From NCBI RefSeq assembly GCF_033547155.1, contig NZ_CP137892.1, positions 372,001 through 436,000 on the forward strand: a DNA stretch of 64,000 nt. Direction: 5' to 3'. Below are positions 10,450 to 19,787 of this stretch, one piece after another; the stretch's first letter is position 1; every line of letters starts with the position of its first letter. Source of the DNA: Pseudomonas benzenivorans (lineage in GTDB: Bacteria; Pseudomonadota; Gammaproteobacteria; Pseudomonadales; Pseudomonadaceae). A model generated the notes under the pieces. It saw only the letters and a program-made list of their open reading frames with translations, ran no database searches and was not told the DNA's origin. Made by a program: the position numbers and the translations under genes.

Positions 10450-13400
10450 ATGCAATGGATCTTCATGCTGGTGGGTTTGGTGTTGGGAACCCTGGCCGGG
10501 GAGTCGCTCGGCGCCGCGTTGCTGGGCGGCCTGCTGGGCCTGAGCCTGGGGCAGGCCTTCAGGCTGCAGGCGCTGGCCCGGCAGAACGCCGAGCTGGCGG
10601 CGCAGCTGGAGGGGTTCGCCGAACGTTTCGAGCGCGGTACCACGGCGATCCATGAGCGCCTGCTCAGGGTCGAACAGGCCCAGGCGGCCGCCCCCGGGGC
10701 CGAGGCGGAACCTGTAGCGGCGGCCGAGCCCGTGCCCCCTGAGCCGGACTGGACCCTGGACATAGAGCCGCAGGCCGCCGAAATCGGGCCGGCACCGGCC
10801 GAGGCCGATGCGGCGGCGAGCCAGGGGGCTGCCATGGCAACGGACGGCGATGCCGGCTGGGCCCGGCCGGCGCGCGGGCCCTCGGTGTTCCAGCGCGCAC
10901 TGGCCAAGGCCAAAGCCTGGCTGCTGGGGGGCAACACCCTGCTGCGGGTCGGGGTGCTGCTGCTGTTCCTCGGCCTGGCCTTCCTCCTGCGTTACGCCAC
11001 CGAGGGGCTGGTGCTGCCGGTGGAGCTGCGCTACGCCGGCGTCGCCGCCAGTGCGATCGCCCTGCTCGGCCTGGGCTGGTGGCTGCGCTGGCGTAATCCC
11101 GGCTATGCCCTGGTGCTGCAGGGGGCGGGCGTCGGCGTGCTGTACCTCACGGTATTCGCCGCAATGCGCCTGCATCCGCTGCTGCCCGCGGGCCTGGCCC
11201 TGGCGCTGCTGGTGCTGGTGACCTGCAGCTCGGCCATCCTCGCGGTGGCGCAGAACGCCCTGGGCCTGGCCGCCGCGGCAGCCCTCGGCGGCTTCGCCGC
11301 GCCCATCCTGACCTCCACCGGCAGCGGCGATCATGTGGCCCTGTTCGGCTATTTCGCCCTGCTCAACGCCGGCATTCTGACCATCGCCTGGTTCAAGGCC
11401 TGGCGCCTGCTCAACCTGATCGGCTTCGTCGGCACCTTCAGCATCGGCCTGGCCTGGGGGCTGCGGGCCTATACCCCGGAGCTGCTGTGGAGCACCGCGC
11501 CCTTCCTCTGGCTGTTCTTCCTGATGTACCTGGCCATCGGCCTGCTGTTCGCCCGGCGCAAGCTGCGCGAGGCGGCGCAGGCGCCGAGCGGGCGCGGCGA
11601 GTTGCTGCGCTGGTCGGCCGGGCAGGGCGACTACCTCGACGCCACCGTGCTGCTCGGCCCGCCGCTGGTCGGTTTCGGCCTGCAGTTCGCCCTGGTGCAG
11701 CACCTCGAGTTTGCCGCGGCCTTCAGCGCCCTGGGCCTGGGCCTGCTCTACCTGAGTCTGGCCCGGCTGCTGGCCGGCCGCACCGCCGGCCGCGCGCTGC
11801 TGCTGGTGGAAACCTGCCTGGCCCTGGGGGTGGTGTTCGCCAGCCTGGCGATTCCCCTGGGCCTGGACGCGCGCTGGACCTCGGCGGCCTGGGCGGTGGA
11901 GGGCGCCGGCGTCTACTGGCTGGCGCTGCACCAGCGCCGCGGCCTGGCGCGGGCCTTCGCCCTGTTGCTGCAGTTCGGCGCGGCGCTGGCCTACCTGGGC
12001 GAGCTGCGCGTCGGCGTGCAATCGTTGCTCGACGGCGCGGTGCTGGGGGCGCTGCTGCTCGGCGTGGCGCTGTCGTTCAGCTACTGGCAGCTGCGCCAGG
12101 CGCCTGCCGAGGCCAGCAGCACCTGGGAGCGGCGCGGCTCGTCGCTGCTGGCCGGTGCCGGCCTGGCCTTCCTCTACCTGATGGCGCCGCTGAGTTTCGC
12201 CGTCGCCGGCAGCGTCATCGCCTGGGCGGTGGCCGGGCTGCTGACCCTGCTGCTCGGCCTGCGCCTGCAGGCCCGGGTGCTGCTGCTGGCAGCCTGCGCC
12301 GTGCAGCTGCTCGGCGGCCTGTTGTTGCTGTTGCAGCTGGGCGGCGTGCCAGGGCTCGGCGTCGAGGCGGGCGGCGGGCTGCTGTTGTCTGCCGCGCTGC
12401 TGGCCGCGCTGCTAGTCGCCGGCCTGTTTTGGGCGGTCCGCCTGACGCGTCTGGGCATCGACCGCCGGGTGCTGTTCGGGGGCGCGGCGTTGTTGCTGCT
12501 GGCTCTGGGCAGTTTCCAGCTGATGCAGCCGTATGTCCTGCCCGGCAGCGGCGCGGTCTGGGGCGCCGCCGCGCTGCTGGTGCTCGGGTTCAGCCAGCAG
12601 CTGCAACGGCGCGTCGGTTTCGCCCTGGCCCTGGCGCTGCAGTTCGCCAGTGGCCTGGCCCTGCTGATCGCCGGCCGACTGCTGCTGGACCAGGGCGGCG
12701 GCGACGGCCTGTGGCCGCTGGCCCATGCCGAGTTCTGGGCGCCCGCGGCCCTGGCCCTGGTCGCACTGCTGGCCGCCTGGCGCCTGCAGGTCCGGGGGCG
12801 CGGCGAGGCGCCGGCGCGGCTGGACGGGCTCGGCTTGCCCCTGGCCCCGGTGCTGCTGGTATGGGGCGTGGCCTGGCTGGGCCTGGCGCTGGCCGGCGAG
12901 CTGCTGCGTTTCGTCGAGGGCAGCGGCTTGCAGAGTGCGGCCCTGTTACTGGCGGCGGCGCTGAGCGCGTTGCTGGCCGGGATGTTGGCGCAGCGCCGGC
13001 AGTGGCCGGAGCTGGCACTGCTCGGCGGCCTGCTGCTGCCGGTGGCGGCGGTGGTGCTGCTGCAGGCCTGGCACTGGCGCTATCAGCCCTCGGCGCATTT
13101 CGGCTGGCTGGCCTGGCCGGCGCTGTTCGCCGCGCACTTCTGGCTGCTGCGCCGCCTGGCCCCGCTGTTGCCGGCCGGTGCCCGCAGCGCCAGCCATGTG
13201 CTCGGCTGCTGGCTGCTGCTGGCGGTCATCGCCCTGGAGTTGCGCTACCGCTTCCTCGCCCTGGCCGAGCACTACAACGCCTGGCGCTGGCTCGGCTGGG
13301 CGTTGCTGCCCAGCGCCTACCTCTGGCTGATGGCGCGGCCACGCCGCCGGCCTTGGCCGCTGGCGGATTACCCGCGCGAGTATCGGGTGCTGGCGGCGCT

Positions 13401-13992
13401 GCCGTTGGCCCTGCTGATGCTCGCCTGGTTCTGGTTGGCCAACGTCCTCAGCGCCGGTGAGGCTGCGCCGCTGCCCTACCTGCCGCTGCTCAATCCGCTG
13501 GAACTGGGGCTGCTGCTGAGCCTCGCCGCGCTCTATGCCTGGGCGTCGATGAGCCTGCCAGAGCTGGGCCTGACGGCGGCGCGCAGTCGCCTGCTGCTCA
13601 AGCTGCTGGTCGGCGCCTCGCTGTTCGCCCTGTTCACCGCCCTGGTGATGCGCACGGCTCACCACTGGGGCGGTGTGCCCTATCGCCTGCAGCCCCTGCT
13701 CGACTCGATGCTGGTGCAGGCCGGGCTGTCCATCGTCTGGACCCTGATCGCCCTGCCGCTGATGGTCTTCGGTCATCTGCGCCGGCGCCGCGAGCTGTGG
13801 CTGGTCGGCGCGGCGCTGATCGCCGTGGTGGTGGCCAAGCTGTTCTTCGTCGAGCTGGGCAATCGCGGCGGGCTGGAGCGCATCGTGTCCTTTATCGGGG
13901 TTGGCGTGCTGCTGCTGGTGGTCGGCTACTTCGCCCCCTTGCCGCCTGCCCGGCAGGATCGGGTGCGGCCTCTGGAAGAGGAGCGGGTATGA
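10450..13992 (+). CDS. DUF2339 large polytopic membrane protein
   Basis: 1180 residues. A first hydrophobic helix (residues 3-30, glycine-rich) is followed by a short coiled coil (ALARQNAELAAQLEGFAERFE) and an acidic, Ala/Pro-rich linker to about residue 150. The remaining 1000 residues are nearly continuous Leu/Ala-rich membrane helices, about 25-30 by eye, matching the DUF2339 family. There are no enzymatic motifs I can recognise. It overlaps the next gene by four bases (ATGA), and DUF2339 and DUF3999 genes commonly occur together, so the two probably form one inner-membrane assembly. Function unknown; a role in envelope or cell-surface metabolism is only a guess. Confidence 0.85.
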   Translation: MQWIFMLVGLVLGTLAGESLGAALLGGLLGLSLGQAFRLQALARQNAELAAQLEGFAERFERGTTAIHERLLRVEQAQAAAPGAEAEPVAAAEPVPPEPDWTLDIEPQAAEIGPAPAEADAAASQGAAMATDGDAGWARPARGPSVFQRALAKAKAWLLGGNTLLRVGVLLLFLGLAFLLRYATEGLVLPVELRYAGVAASAIALLGLGWWLRWRNPGYALVLQGAGVGVLYLTVFAAMRLHPLLPAGLALALLVLVTCSSAILAVAQNALGLAAAAALGGFAAPILTSTGSGDHVALFGYFALLNAGILTIAWFKAWRLLNLIGFVGTFSIGLAWGLRAYTPELLWSTAPFLWLFFLMYLAIGLLFARRKLREAAQAPSGRGELLRWSAGQGDYLDATVLLGPPLVGFGLQFALVQHLEFAAAFSALGLGLLYLSLARLLAGRTAGRALLLVETCLALGVVFASLAIPLGLDARWTSAAWAVEGAGVYWLALHQRRGLARAFALLLQFGAALAYLGELRVGVQSLLDGAVLGALLLGVALSFSYWQLRQAPAEASSTWERRGSSLLAGAGLAFLYLMAPLSFAVAGSVIAWAVAGLLTLLLGLRLQARVLLLAACAVQLLGGLLLLLQLGGVPGLGVEAGGGLLLSAALLAALLVAGLFWAVRLTRLGIDRRVLFGGAALLLLALGSFQLMQPYVLPGSGAVWGAAALLVLGFSQQLQRRVGFALALALQFASGLALLIAGRLLLDQGGGDGLWPLAHAEFWAPAALALVALLAAWRLQVRGRGEAPARLDGLGLPLAPVLLVWGVAWLGLALAGELLRFVEGSGLQSAALLLAAALSALLAGMLAQRRQWPELALLGGLLLPVAAVVLLQAWHWRYQPSAHFGWLAWPALFAAHFWLLRRLAPLLPAGARSASHVLGCWLLLAVIALELRYRFLALAEHYNAWRWLGWALLPSAYLWLMARPRRRPWPLADYPREYRVLAALPLALLMLAWFWLANVLSAGEAAPLPYLPLLNPLELGLLLSLAALYAWASMSLPELGLTAARSRLLLKLLVGASLFALFTALVMRTAHHWGGVPYRLQPLLDSMLVQAGLSIVWTLIALPLMVFGHLRRRRELWLVGAALIAVVVAKLFFVELGNRGGLERIVSFIGVGVLLLVVGYFAPLPPARQDRVRPLEEERV

Positions 13993-15353
13993 GGATGAGA
14001 CAAGATCGTGGGCGCGCCTGGCTGCTGCTCTGTGGGCTGCTGTGCGGTTTCGCCGGCCAGGCCACGGAACGGCCCGCCGACTACGCCTGGCAGCTGCCGC
14101 TGAGCTTGACCGGCGAGGGGCCCTGGTACCGCCTGGAGCTGCCCATGGCCGCCCATCTTGCCGCCCGCCACGCCGACCTGCGCGACCTGCGGGTGTTCAA
14201 CGGCGAGGGCGAGGCGCTGGCCTATGCCCTGGTGCGCAGCCCGGCGCAGGAAACCCTGCATGAGCACGAGGTGCGCTGGTTCGCGCTGTACGACGAGGCC
14301 GAGGACCTGGCCGACTCGCCGGGACTGCGGGTGCGGCGCAGCGCCAGCGGCACGCTGATCGAGCTGCTCGAGACGCAGCTGGTGGCGCAGCCGGCCGCCT
14401 TGCGCGGCTGGCTGCTCGACGCCAGCGCCGTCGAGCAGCCGCTGGCACGCCTGCGGCTGGACTGGAGCAGCGAGCAGGAGGGCTTTCAGCACTTTCGTAT
14501 CGAGGCCAGCGACGACCTGCGCACCTGGCGCCCCTGGGGGCAGGGCCAGCTGGCACGCCTGTCGTTCGCCGACGAGCGCATCGAGCAGCGCCAGGTCGAG
14601 CTGCCGGGGCGCCGGGCGCGCTACCTACGGCTGCTGTGGCAGAGCCCGCGGCAGGCGCCGCAGCTGACCGCCGCACGGCTGTTCAGTCGGCCCCGCGACA
14701 GCCTGTCGCTGCCCCTGGTGTGGTCCGAACCCTTGCCGGCGCAGCGTGCCGCGGGCGGTGCCTACCAGTGGCAGTTGCCGCTGGCGCTGCCGCTAGAGCG
14801 GATCAGGATCGAACTGGGGCCGGACAACAGCCTGGCCCCGGTGCGGGTCAGCGGCCGGGGCGGCGGGCAGGGGCGCTGGCGTCCGCTGGGCAGCGGCCTG
14901 CTCTACCGCGTGACGGAGCCGGGAGGCGAGCTGCGCCAGGACGAGCTGGCCCTGGCCGGTGCCGCCGTGCAGCAGCTGCGCCTGGAGGTGGACGAGCGTG
15001 GTGGCGGCCTGGGAGGCGCGCCGTATCTGCGGCTCGGCCTGCGCGCCACCGTCCTGGTATTCCTGCAGCGGGGTAGCCCACCCTATCGCCTGGTTCTGGG
15101 CAATCCAGATGCGGCATCGGCGGCCTTGTCGCCCCATAGCCTGATCCCGGGCTTTAGCCCGGAGCGCCTGGAGCGGCTCGACACGGCCGAGCTCGAGCCG
15201 GGCGCCGCGCTGCAGGCCACTGCGCCCGAGGGCGGCGCGCCGGCCTGGCGGCGCTGGGGGCTGTGGGCGCTGTTGCTGCTGGGCGTGGGCTTGCTGGCGC
15301 TGATGGCCGTCAGCCTGTTGCGGCGGACGCGTACGCCCGAGTCTGGGGCGTGA
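13989..15353 (+). CDS. DUF3999 membrane-anchored periplasmic protein
   Basis: 454 residues from the ATG overlapping the DUF2339 stop. It has a signal peptide (RAWLLLCGLLCGFAGQA), a long beta-rich periplasmic region with repeated discoidin-like strands (DWSSEQEGFQHFRIEASDDLRTW, RYLRLLWQSP), and one C-terminal membrane helix (LWALLLLGVGLLALMAVSLL) ending in RRTRTPESGA. This is the DUF3999 layout: a large periplasmic domain tethered to the inner membrane. The extracytoplasmic domain may bind a ligand or carbohydrate, but that rests only on its fold-like look. Translational coupling ties its amount to the DUF2339 partner. Confidence 0.85.
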   Translation: MRMRQDRGRAWLLLCGLLCGFAGQATERPADYAWQLPLSLTGEGPWYRLELPMAAHLAARHADLRDLRVFNGEGEALAYALVRSPAQETLHEHEVRWFALYDEAEDLADSPGLRVRRSASGTLIELLETQLVAQPAALRGWLLDASAVEQPLARLRLDWSSEQEGFQHFRIEASDDLRTWRPWGQGQLARLSFADERIEQRQVELPGRRARYLRLLWQSPRQAPQLTAARLFSRPRDSLSLPLVWSEPLPAQRAAGGAYQWQLPLALPLERIRIELGPDNSLAPVRVSGRGGGQGRWRPLGSGLLYRVTEPGGELRQDELALAGAAVQQLRLEVDERGGGLGGAPYLRLGLRATVLVFLQRGSPPYRLVLGNPDAASAALSPHSLIPGFSPERLERLDTAELEPGAALQATAPEGGAPAWRRWGLWALLLLGVGLLALMAVSLLRRTRTPESGA

Positions 15354-15531
15354 ACGAGATAAAACCATAGCCTTGGCATGGAATTGCAGTATCGTGAGTG
15401 CCGGATATTGGTTGAGTGCTAGGTCAGGAAGGCCTTTTGTTCATTTCGATCCTCTTCTCAGTCCCTTCGGTGCTTAGGCCGCTGTACCGCCACGACGGTT
15501 TCGCGGTCGTCGGGCGCCCGGGGAGCGAACG

Positions 15532-17226
15532 GTGAACGGCCAGCTCACCGCCGCCTGGCTGCTCAGCGGTCCGGTGCTGTTCACCGCGCTGCTGTGCTGC
15601 GGGGTGTTGCTGCTGGCCCACTGGCTCCTGCGTCAGCGGAGTTTCCCCGGGCGCGAAAGCTTTATCGTGCTGCATGTCGCCAGCCTCTGGTGGCTGCTCG
15701 CGGCCGGCCTGGAGATGGCCGTGCAGGATGCCGACAGCAAGGTGTTCTGGGCCAGCATGGCCTGGCCGGGCATCGTCCTGACGCCGACCTTCTGGGCGGT
15801 GTTCCTCTGGCAGTACGTCAACAGCGTGCGGCGGCCGTTGCCCAGGCGGGCGGTGCTGGCCCTGACCCTGGTGCCCGGGCTCATCTGGGCGATGGCCCTG
15901 AGCAATCCCTGGCACGGGTTGTTCTACGGGGCGGGTACGGCTCCGCTGTCGGCGCAGGCGGGGGCGCCGATCCGCTACCAGCACGGTCCGCTGTTCTACC
16001 TGGCGGCGGCCTACGTGTACCTGTTCATGGCCTTCTGCATGGGCGTGGTAATCCGCGCGGCGGCCCTCAGCAAGGGGGTCTACCGTCGTCATTACCTGGC
16101 CTTCGTGCTGGTCACTGCGCTGCCCTGGTTGGCCAACCTCGGCTATGTCGGCTTCGGCTGGATGCTGTTCGGTTTCGACCCCACCCCCTTCACGTTCACC
16201 TTCACCCTGGTGGCCTTCGCCTGGCTGATCATCGGCGTGCGTCTGTTCGATCTGCTGCCGGTGGCCCGTCATCTGCTGCTCGAGGCCCTGCTCGACCCGG
16301 TGCTGGTGGTCGACCCGCACCGCCGGGTGGTCGAGGCCAATCCGGCGGCGCTCAAGCTGGCCGGCCTGGGGGAGGGCTGGCAGGGACGCAGGCTGCTCGA
16401 TTGGCCGGTGTTCGGTGCAGAGCTGCAGTGCCTGCTGGTCGAGCAGGGGGGCGAGCAGGAGAATCGCCTGCTGACCCTGAGCGACCCGGCGCGTTACTTC
16501 GAGGTGCGGGTGCGTACCATCGAGCGGGTCACCCACAGCGGCACCTTCGATATCGGTCGCATGCTCTACCTGCGCGATGTCACCCAGCGCCACCTCGGCG
16601 AGCTCGAGCTGGCCGAGGCCCTGGCGCTCAGCGAGGAGCGCCTGCGCACCATTTCCAGCCTGCACGAGCAGCTGCAGGCCCAGGCGTTGCGCGACCCGCT
16701 GACCGGGCTGTACAACCGCCGCTACCTGGACGAGTTCTTCGCCCGCGAATTGGCCCGGGCCCGGCGCGATGGCACGCCGTTGGCCCTGGCGTTGATCGAC
16801 CTGGATCACTTCAAGCAGCTCAACGACGCCTACGGCCATTTGGAGGGCGACGACGTGCTCAAGGCCGTGGCTCAGTACCTGTGCAGCAATACCCGTGGTT
16901 CCGATGCGGTGTTCCGCTTCGGCGGCGAGGAGTTCCTGCTGATCCTGCCCGGCGCCGATGTGCAGGAGGCCCGCCAGCGCCTGGAGGGGCTCTGCCAGGG
17001 CCTGGCCGCGCAGCCGCTGGCGACCCGTGGCGGCGTCCGGCGGGTGACCCTGTCCGCTGGCCTGGCCGTGCTGCCCGAGCAAGGCCTGGAGCTGGACCCG
17101 CTGCTGGGGGCCGCGGACCTTGCGCTGTACCGGGCCAAGGCGGCCGGGCGCAACCGGGTGTGCGTCTCGCCGGCGCGTGCCCCCACCTATCCAGGCGCTG
17201 AGGCGCCGCAGCCGATAAAGGGGTAA
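15532..17226 (+). CDS. membrane diguanylate cyclase (7TM sensor - PAS - GGDEF)
   Basis: 564 residues, GTG start. The N-terminal ~235 residues form about seven membrane helices of the histidine-kinase 7TM sensor type. A PAS-like segment follows (LLDPVLVVDPHRRVVEANPAAL), then a short coiled coil (LAEALALSEERLRTISSLHEQL). The GGDEF domain starts at DPLTGLYNRRYLDEFF. The catalytic signature is GGEEF (464-468) and the allosteric I-site RGSD (455-458) lies five residues before it. It should therefore be an active c-di-GMP synthase with product inhibition. It stands alone between DUF3999 and fbp. Confidence 0.93.
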   Translation: MNGQLTAAWLLSGPVLFTALLCCGVLLLAHWLLRQRSFPGRESFIVLHVASLWWLLAAGLEMAVQDADSKVFWASMAWPGIVLTPTFWAVFLWQYVNSVRRPLPRRAVLALTLVPGLIWAMALSNPWHGLFYGAGTAPLSAQAGAPIRYQHGPLFYLAAAYVYLFMAFCMGVVIRAAALSKGVYRRHYLAFVLVTALPWLANLGYVGFGWMLFGFDPTPFTFTFTLVAFAWLIIGVRLFDLLPVARHLLLEALLDPVLVVDPHRRVVEANPAALKLAGLGEGWQGRRLLDWPVFGAELQCLLVEQGGEQENRLLTLSDPARYFEVRVRTIERVTHSGTFDIGRMLYLRDVTQRHLGELELAEALALSEERLRTISSLHEQLQAQALRDPLTGLYNRRYLDEFFARELARARRDGTPLALALIDLDHFKQLNDAYGHLEGDDVLKAVAQYLCSNTRGSDAVFRFGGEEFLLILPGADVQEARQRLEGLCQGLAAQPLATRGGVRRVTLSAGLAVLPEQGLELDPLLGAADLALYRAKAAGRNRVCVSPARAPTYPGAEAPQPIKG

Positions 17227-17262
17227 ACTGCGCGGGTTTTTTATTCCTTCCCGGAGCCGTCC

Positions 17263-18270
17263 ATGTCCCGCGTTACCCTGAGCCGCTATCTGATCGAGCA
17301 GACCCGCAGTCACAACACCCCCGCCGATCTGCGTTTCCTTATCGAGGTGGTGGCGCGGGCCTGCAAGGCGATCAGCCATCAGGTGTCCAAGGGTGCCCTG
17401 GGCGGTGTGCTCGGCAGCATGGAAACCGAGAACGTGCAGGGCGAGGTGCAGAAGAAGCTCGACGTGCTGTCCAACGAGATCCTCCTGGAGGCCAACGAGT
17501 GGGGCGGTCACCTGGCCGGCATGGCCTCCGAGGAGATGGACAAGGCCTACCAGATTCCCGGCCACTATCCCAAGGGCGCCTACCTGCTGGTGTTCGACCC
17601 GCTGGACGGCTCGTCGAACATCGACGTCAACGTCTCGGTCGGCACCATCTTCTCGGTGCTGCGTTGCCCTGAGCGCAACGGCGAGGAGGGCGACCTGGGC
17701 GAGGAGGCCTTCCTCCAGCCGGGCACCCAGCAGGTGGCCGCCGGCTACGCCATCTACGGCCCGCAGACCATGCTGCTGCTGACCCTGGGCAACGGCGTCA
17801 AGGGCTTCACCCTGGACCGCGAGCTGGGCAGCTTCGTGCTGACCCACGACAACATCAAGGTGCCGGAAACCACCAAGGAATTCGCCATCAACATGTCCAA
17901 CCAGCGCCACTGGGAGGCGCCGGTGCAGCGCTACGTGTCCGAGCTGCTGGCCGGCGAGACCGGACCGCTGGAGAAGAACTACAACATGCGCTGGATCGCC
18001 TCGATGGTCGCCGACGTGCACCGCATTCTCACCCGCGGCGGCATCTTCATGTACCCGCGCGACGGCCGCGATCCTTCGATGCCCGGCAAGCTGCGCCTGA
18101 TGTACGAGGCCAACCCGATGTCCTTCATCATCGAGCAGGCCGGCGGCGCCGCCACCAACGGCACCCAGCGCATCCTCGACATCCAGCCGACCTCGCTGCA
18201 CCAGCGGGTGGCGGTGTTCCTCGGCTCCAAGCAGGAAGTCGAGCGGGTTACCGCCTACCATCAGGAGTGA
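17263..18270 (+). CDS. fbp: fructose-1,6-bisphosphatase, class 1
   Basis: 335 residues. It hydrolyses fructose-1,6-bisphosphate to fructose-6-phosphate, the committed gluconeogenic step, essential in an organism growing on amino acids and organic acids. Metal-binding signatures are visible: the acidic segment around [28 protein letters not shown], and the substrate-binding region [22 protein letters not shown] with [19 protein letters not shown] 17263 follows CCGGAG. Confidence 0.97.
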   Translation: MSRVTLSRYLIEQTRSHNTPADLRFLIEVVARACKAISHQVSKGALGGVLGSMETENVQGEVQKKLDVLSNEILLEANEWGGHLAGMASEEMDKAYQIPGHYPKGAYLLVFDPLDGSSNIDVNVSVGTIFSVLRCPERNGEEGDLGEEAFLQPGTQQVAAGYAIYGPQTMLLLTLGNGVKGFTLDRELGSFVLTHDNIKVPETTKEFAINMSNQRHWEAPVQRYVSELLAGETGPLEKNYNMRWIASMVADVHRILTRGGIFMYPRDGRDPSMPGKLRLMYEANPMSFIIEQAGGAATNGTQRILDIQPTSLHQRVAVFLGSKQEVERVTAYHQE

Positions 18271-18289
18271 GCCCACGGGAGGAGCGGCG

Positions 18290-18892
18290 ATGAGTGCGCC
18301 CTGGCAAGCCTTGCTCGACTGGTGGTTCGGCCCGCAGGCGTCGGCGGCCGAGGTGGCGGCGAGCCGTTCCGGGTTGTGGTTCGGCAAGCGCGACAGCCAG
18401 GATGCCGAGGCCCGTGAGCGCTTCGGCGCCCTGGTCGAGCAGGCCCTGACCGGCGGCCTGGGCGACTGGGCCGAGGAACCCAGGGGCTGGCTGGCTCTGA
18501 TCCTGCTGCTCGACCAGCTGCCGCGGATGATCCATCGCGACAGCCCCCGGGCCTTCGCCGGCGATGCCCGGGCCCGCGAGCTGGTGTTCGCCGGCCTGGA
18601 CGGCGAGCACGAGGCGGCCCTGGCGCCGATCCAGCGGGTGTTCGTCTACCTGGTGCTGGAGCATGCCGAGGACCTGCTGCTGCAGGACGAGGCGCTGCGG
18701 CGCTTCACCCGTCTACTGGATGCGGCGCCCGCCGCCGAGCGTAAGCAGTTCGCCGACTACCTGGACTACGCCGAGCGTCACCAGCGCATCATCGCCCGCT
18801 TCGGTCGTTTCCCTCATCGCAACGCCATTCTCGGCCGGCCCTCGAGCGAGGAGGAACTGCGCTTCCTCGAGGAACCCGGCTCGCGCTTCTGA
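18290..18892 (+). CDS. DUF924 family protein
   Basis: 200 residues, all-alpha, soluble. Family hallmarks are the N-terminal WWFG, LWFGK, the central LALILLLDQLPRMIHRDSPRAFAGD and the C-terminal RIIARFGRFPHRNAILGR. DUF924 proteins look like TPR-type helical repeats; their function is unknown. It lies 20 bases behind fbp with its own GGAG site and is probably co-transcribed with it. Confidence 0.9.
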   Translation: MSAPWQALLDWWFGPQASAAEVAASRSGLWFGKRDSQDAEARERFGALVEQALTGGLGDWAEEPRGWLALILLLDQLPRMIHRDSPRAFAGDARARELVFAGLDGEHEAALAPIQRVFVYLVLEHAEDLLLQDEALRRFTRLLDAAPAAERKQFADYLDYAERHQRIIARFGRFPHRNAILGRPSSEEELRFLEEPGSRF

Positions 18893-18955
18893 CGTCCAAC
18901 CGAGTCTATCCCGGGGCCGGCTGCCGGCCCGCTCACCTTTTTGCGGAGTACCTGC

Positions 18956-19210
18956 ATGTCGTTTCGCCCCCTCGCCCTGATCGCCCTCTGCGTGTTGCTG
19001 GCCGCCTGCAACAAGGTCAACCAGGCCAACTATTCGAAGCTGCAGGCCGGCATGAGCAAGACCGAGGTCGAGCAGCTGCTCGGCGCGCCCAGCGAGTGCG
19101 CCGGCGCCCTGGGCATCACCAGCTGCACCTGGGGCGACGAGCAGAGCATGATCAGCGTGCAGTTCGCCGGCGACCAGGTGCTGATGTTCTCCGGCAAGGG
19201 GCTCAAGTAA
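18956..19210 (+). CDS. small BamE/SmpA-like lipoprotein
   Basis: 84 residues from ATG 18956, which has a GGAGTA site; five in-frame codons upstream are not needed. The lipobox LLAAC places the lipidated residue at Cys18. The mature 66 residues (NYSKLQAGMSKTEVEQLLGAPSEC...TWGDE...ISVQFAGDQVLMFSGKGL) have the helix-helix-strand layout of the SmpA/OmlA domain, as in BamE and DUF3862 proteins. There is a Cys pair (about residues 47 and 56) that could form a disulfide. Probably an outer-membrane lipoprotein; role unknown. Ten bases before blc. Confidence 0.85.
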   Translation: MSFRPLALIALCVLLAACNKVNQANYSKLQAGMSKTEVEQLLGAPSECAGALGITSCTWGDEQSMISVQFAGDQVLMFSGKGLK

Positions 19211-19220
19211 GGAGGAGCGC

Positions 19221-19787
19221 ATGCGTGGCGTGTCGAGTCTGCTGATCCTGGCGCTGCTGGCCGGCTGCGCCGCCTCGGATTCCGGCGCGGGGGCCGGGGC
19301 ACCGCCGCAAACCGTCGAGCGGGTCGACCTGCAGCGTTACCAGGGCACCTGGTACGAACTGGCGCGGCTGCCGATGTTCTTCCAGCGCAACTGTGCCCAG
19401 TCCGAGGCGCACTATGGGTTGCAGGACGACGGCAGCCTGAAGGTGGTCAACCGCTGCCGCACTCACGAGGGCGAGTGGCAACAGGTCGAGGGCCGCGCCG
19501 TCGCCCAGGTGGCGGGGCGGACCGACAGGCTCTGGGTGCAGTTCGACAACTGGTTCAGCCGCCTGCTGCCTGGCCTGACCCGCGGCGAATACTGGGTGCT
19601 GTACCTGGATGCCGACTACCGGAGCGCCCTGGTCGGCCACCCCGATCGCGACTACCTGTGGCTGCTGACGCGCACGCCGCAGGTCGCCCCGGCGGTGCGC
19701 GACAAGCTGCTGGAGGTCGCGCGCGAGCAGGGCTACGCCACCGAGCGACTGATCTGGCGCACCCCCGACAGTCGGCCCGCCCCCTAG
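19221..19787 (+). CDS. blc: outer-membrane lipocalin Blc
   Basis: 188 residues. Lipobox LLAGC (Cys16). The lipocalin core opens with the SCR1 motif LQRYQGTWYELARLPMFFQR and carries later strands YGLQDDGSLKVVNRC and YWVLYLDADYRSALVGHPDRDYLWLLTR. Bacterial lipocalins bind fatty acids or lysophospholipids at the outer membrane during stress. It is likely co-transcribed with the small lipoprotein upstream. Its TAG stop shares the CTAG palindrome with the stop of convergent hutF, leaving no room for a terminator. Confidence 0.94.
   Translation: MRGVSSLLILALLAGCAASDSGAGAGAPPQTVERVDLQRYQGTWYELARLPMFFQRNCAQSEAHYGLQDDGSLKVVNRCRTHEGEWQQVEGRAVAQVAGRTDRLWVQFDNWFSRLLPGLTRGEYWVLYLDADYRSALVGHPDRDYLWLLTRTPQVAPAVRDKLLEVAREQGYATERLIWRTPDSRPAP

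Noticed and set aside
11487..13460. 657-codon frame inside the DUF2339 gene
   Set aside because: Composition is Gly/Ala/Arg/Pro-rich with no domain, typical of an out-of-frame reading of Leu/Ala-rich membrane-protein codons.
15373..15388. TTGGCATGGAATTGCA, resembling a sigma-54 promoter before the diguanylate cyclase
   Set aside because: The GG and GC are 9 bases apart instead of 10. Sigma-54 does not tolerate this spacing.
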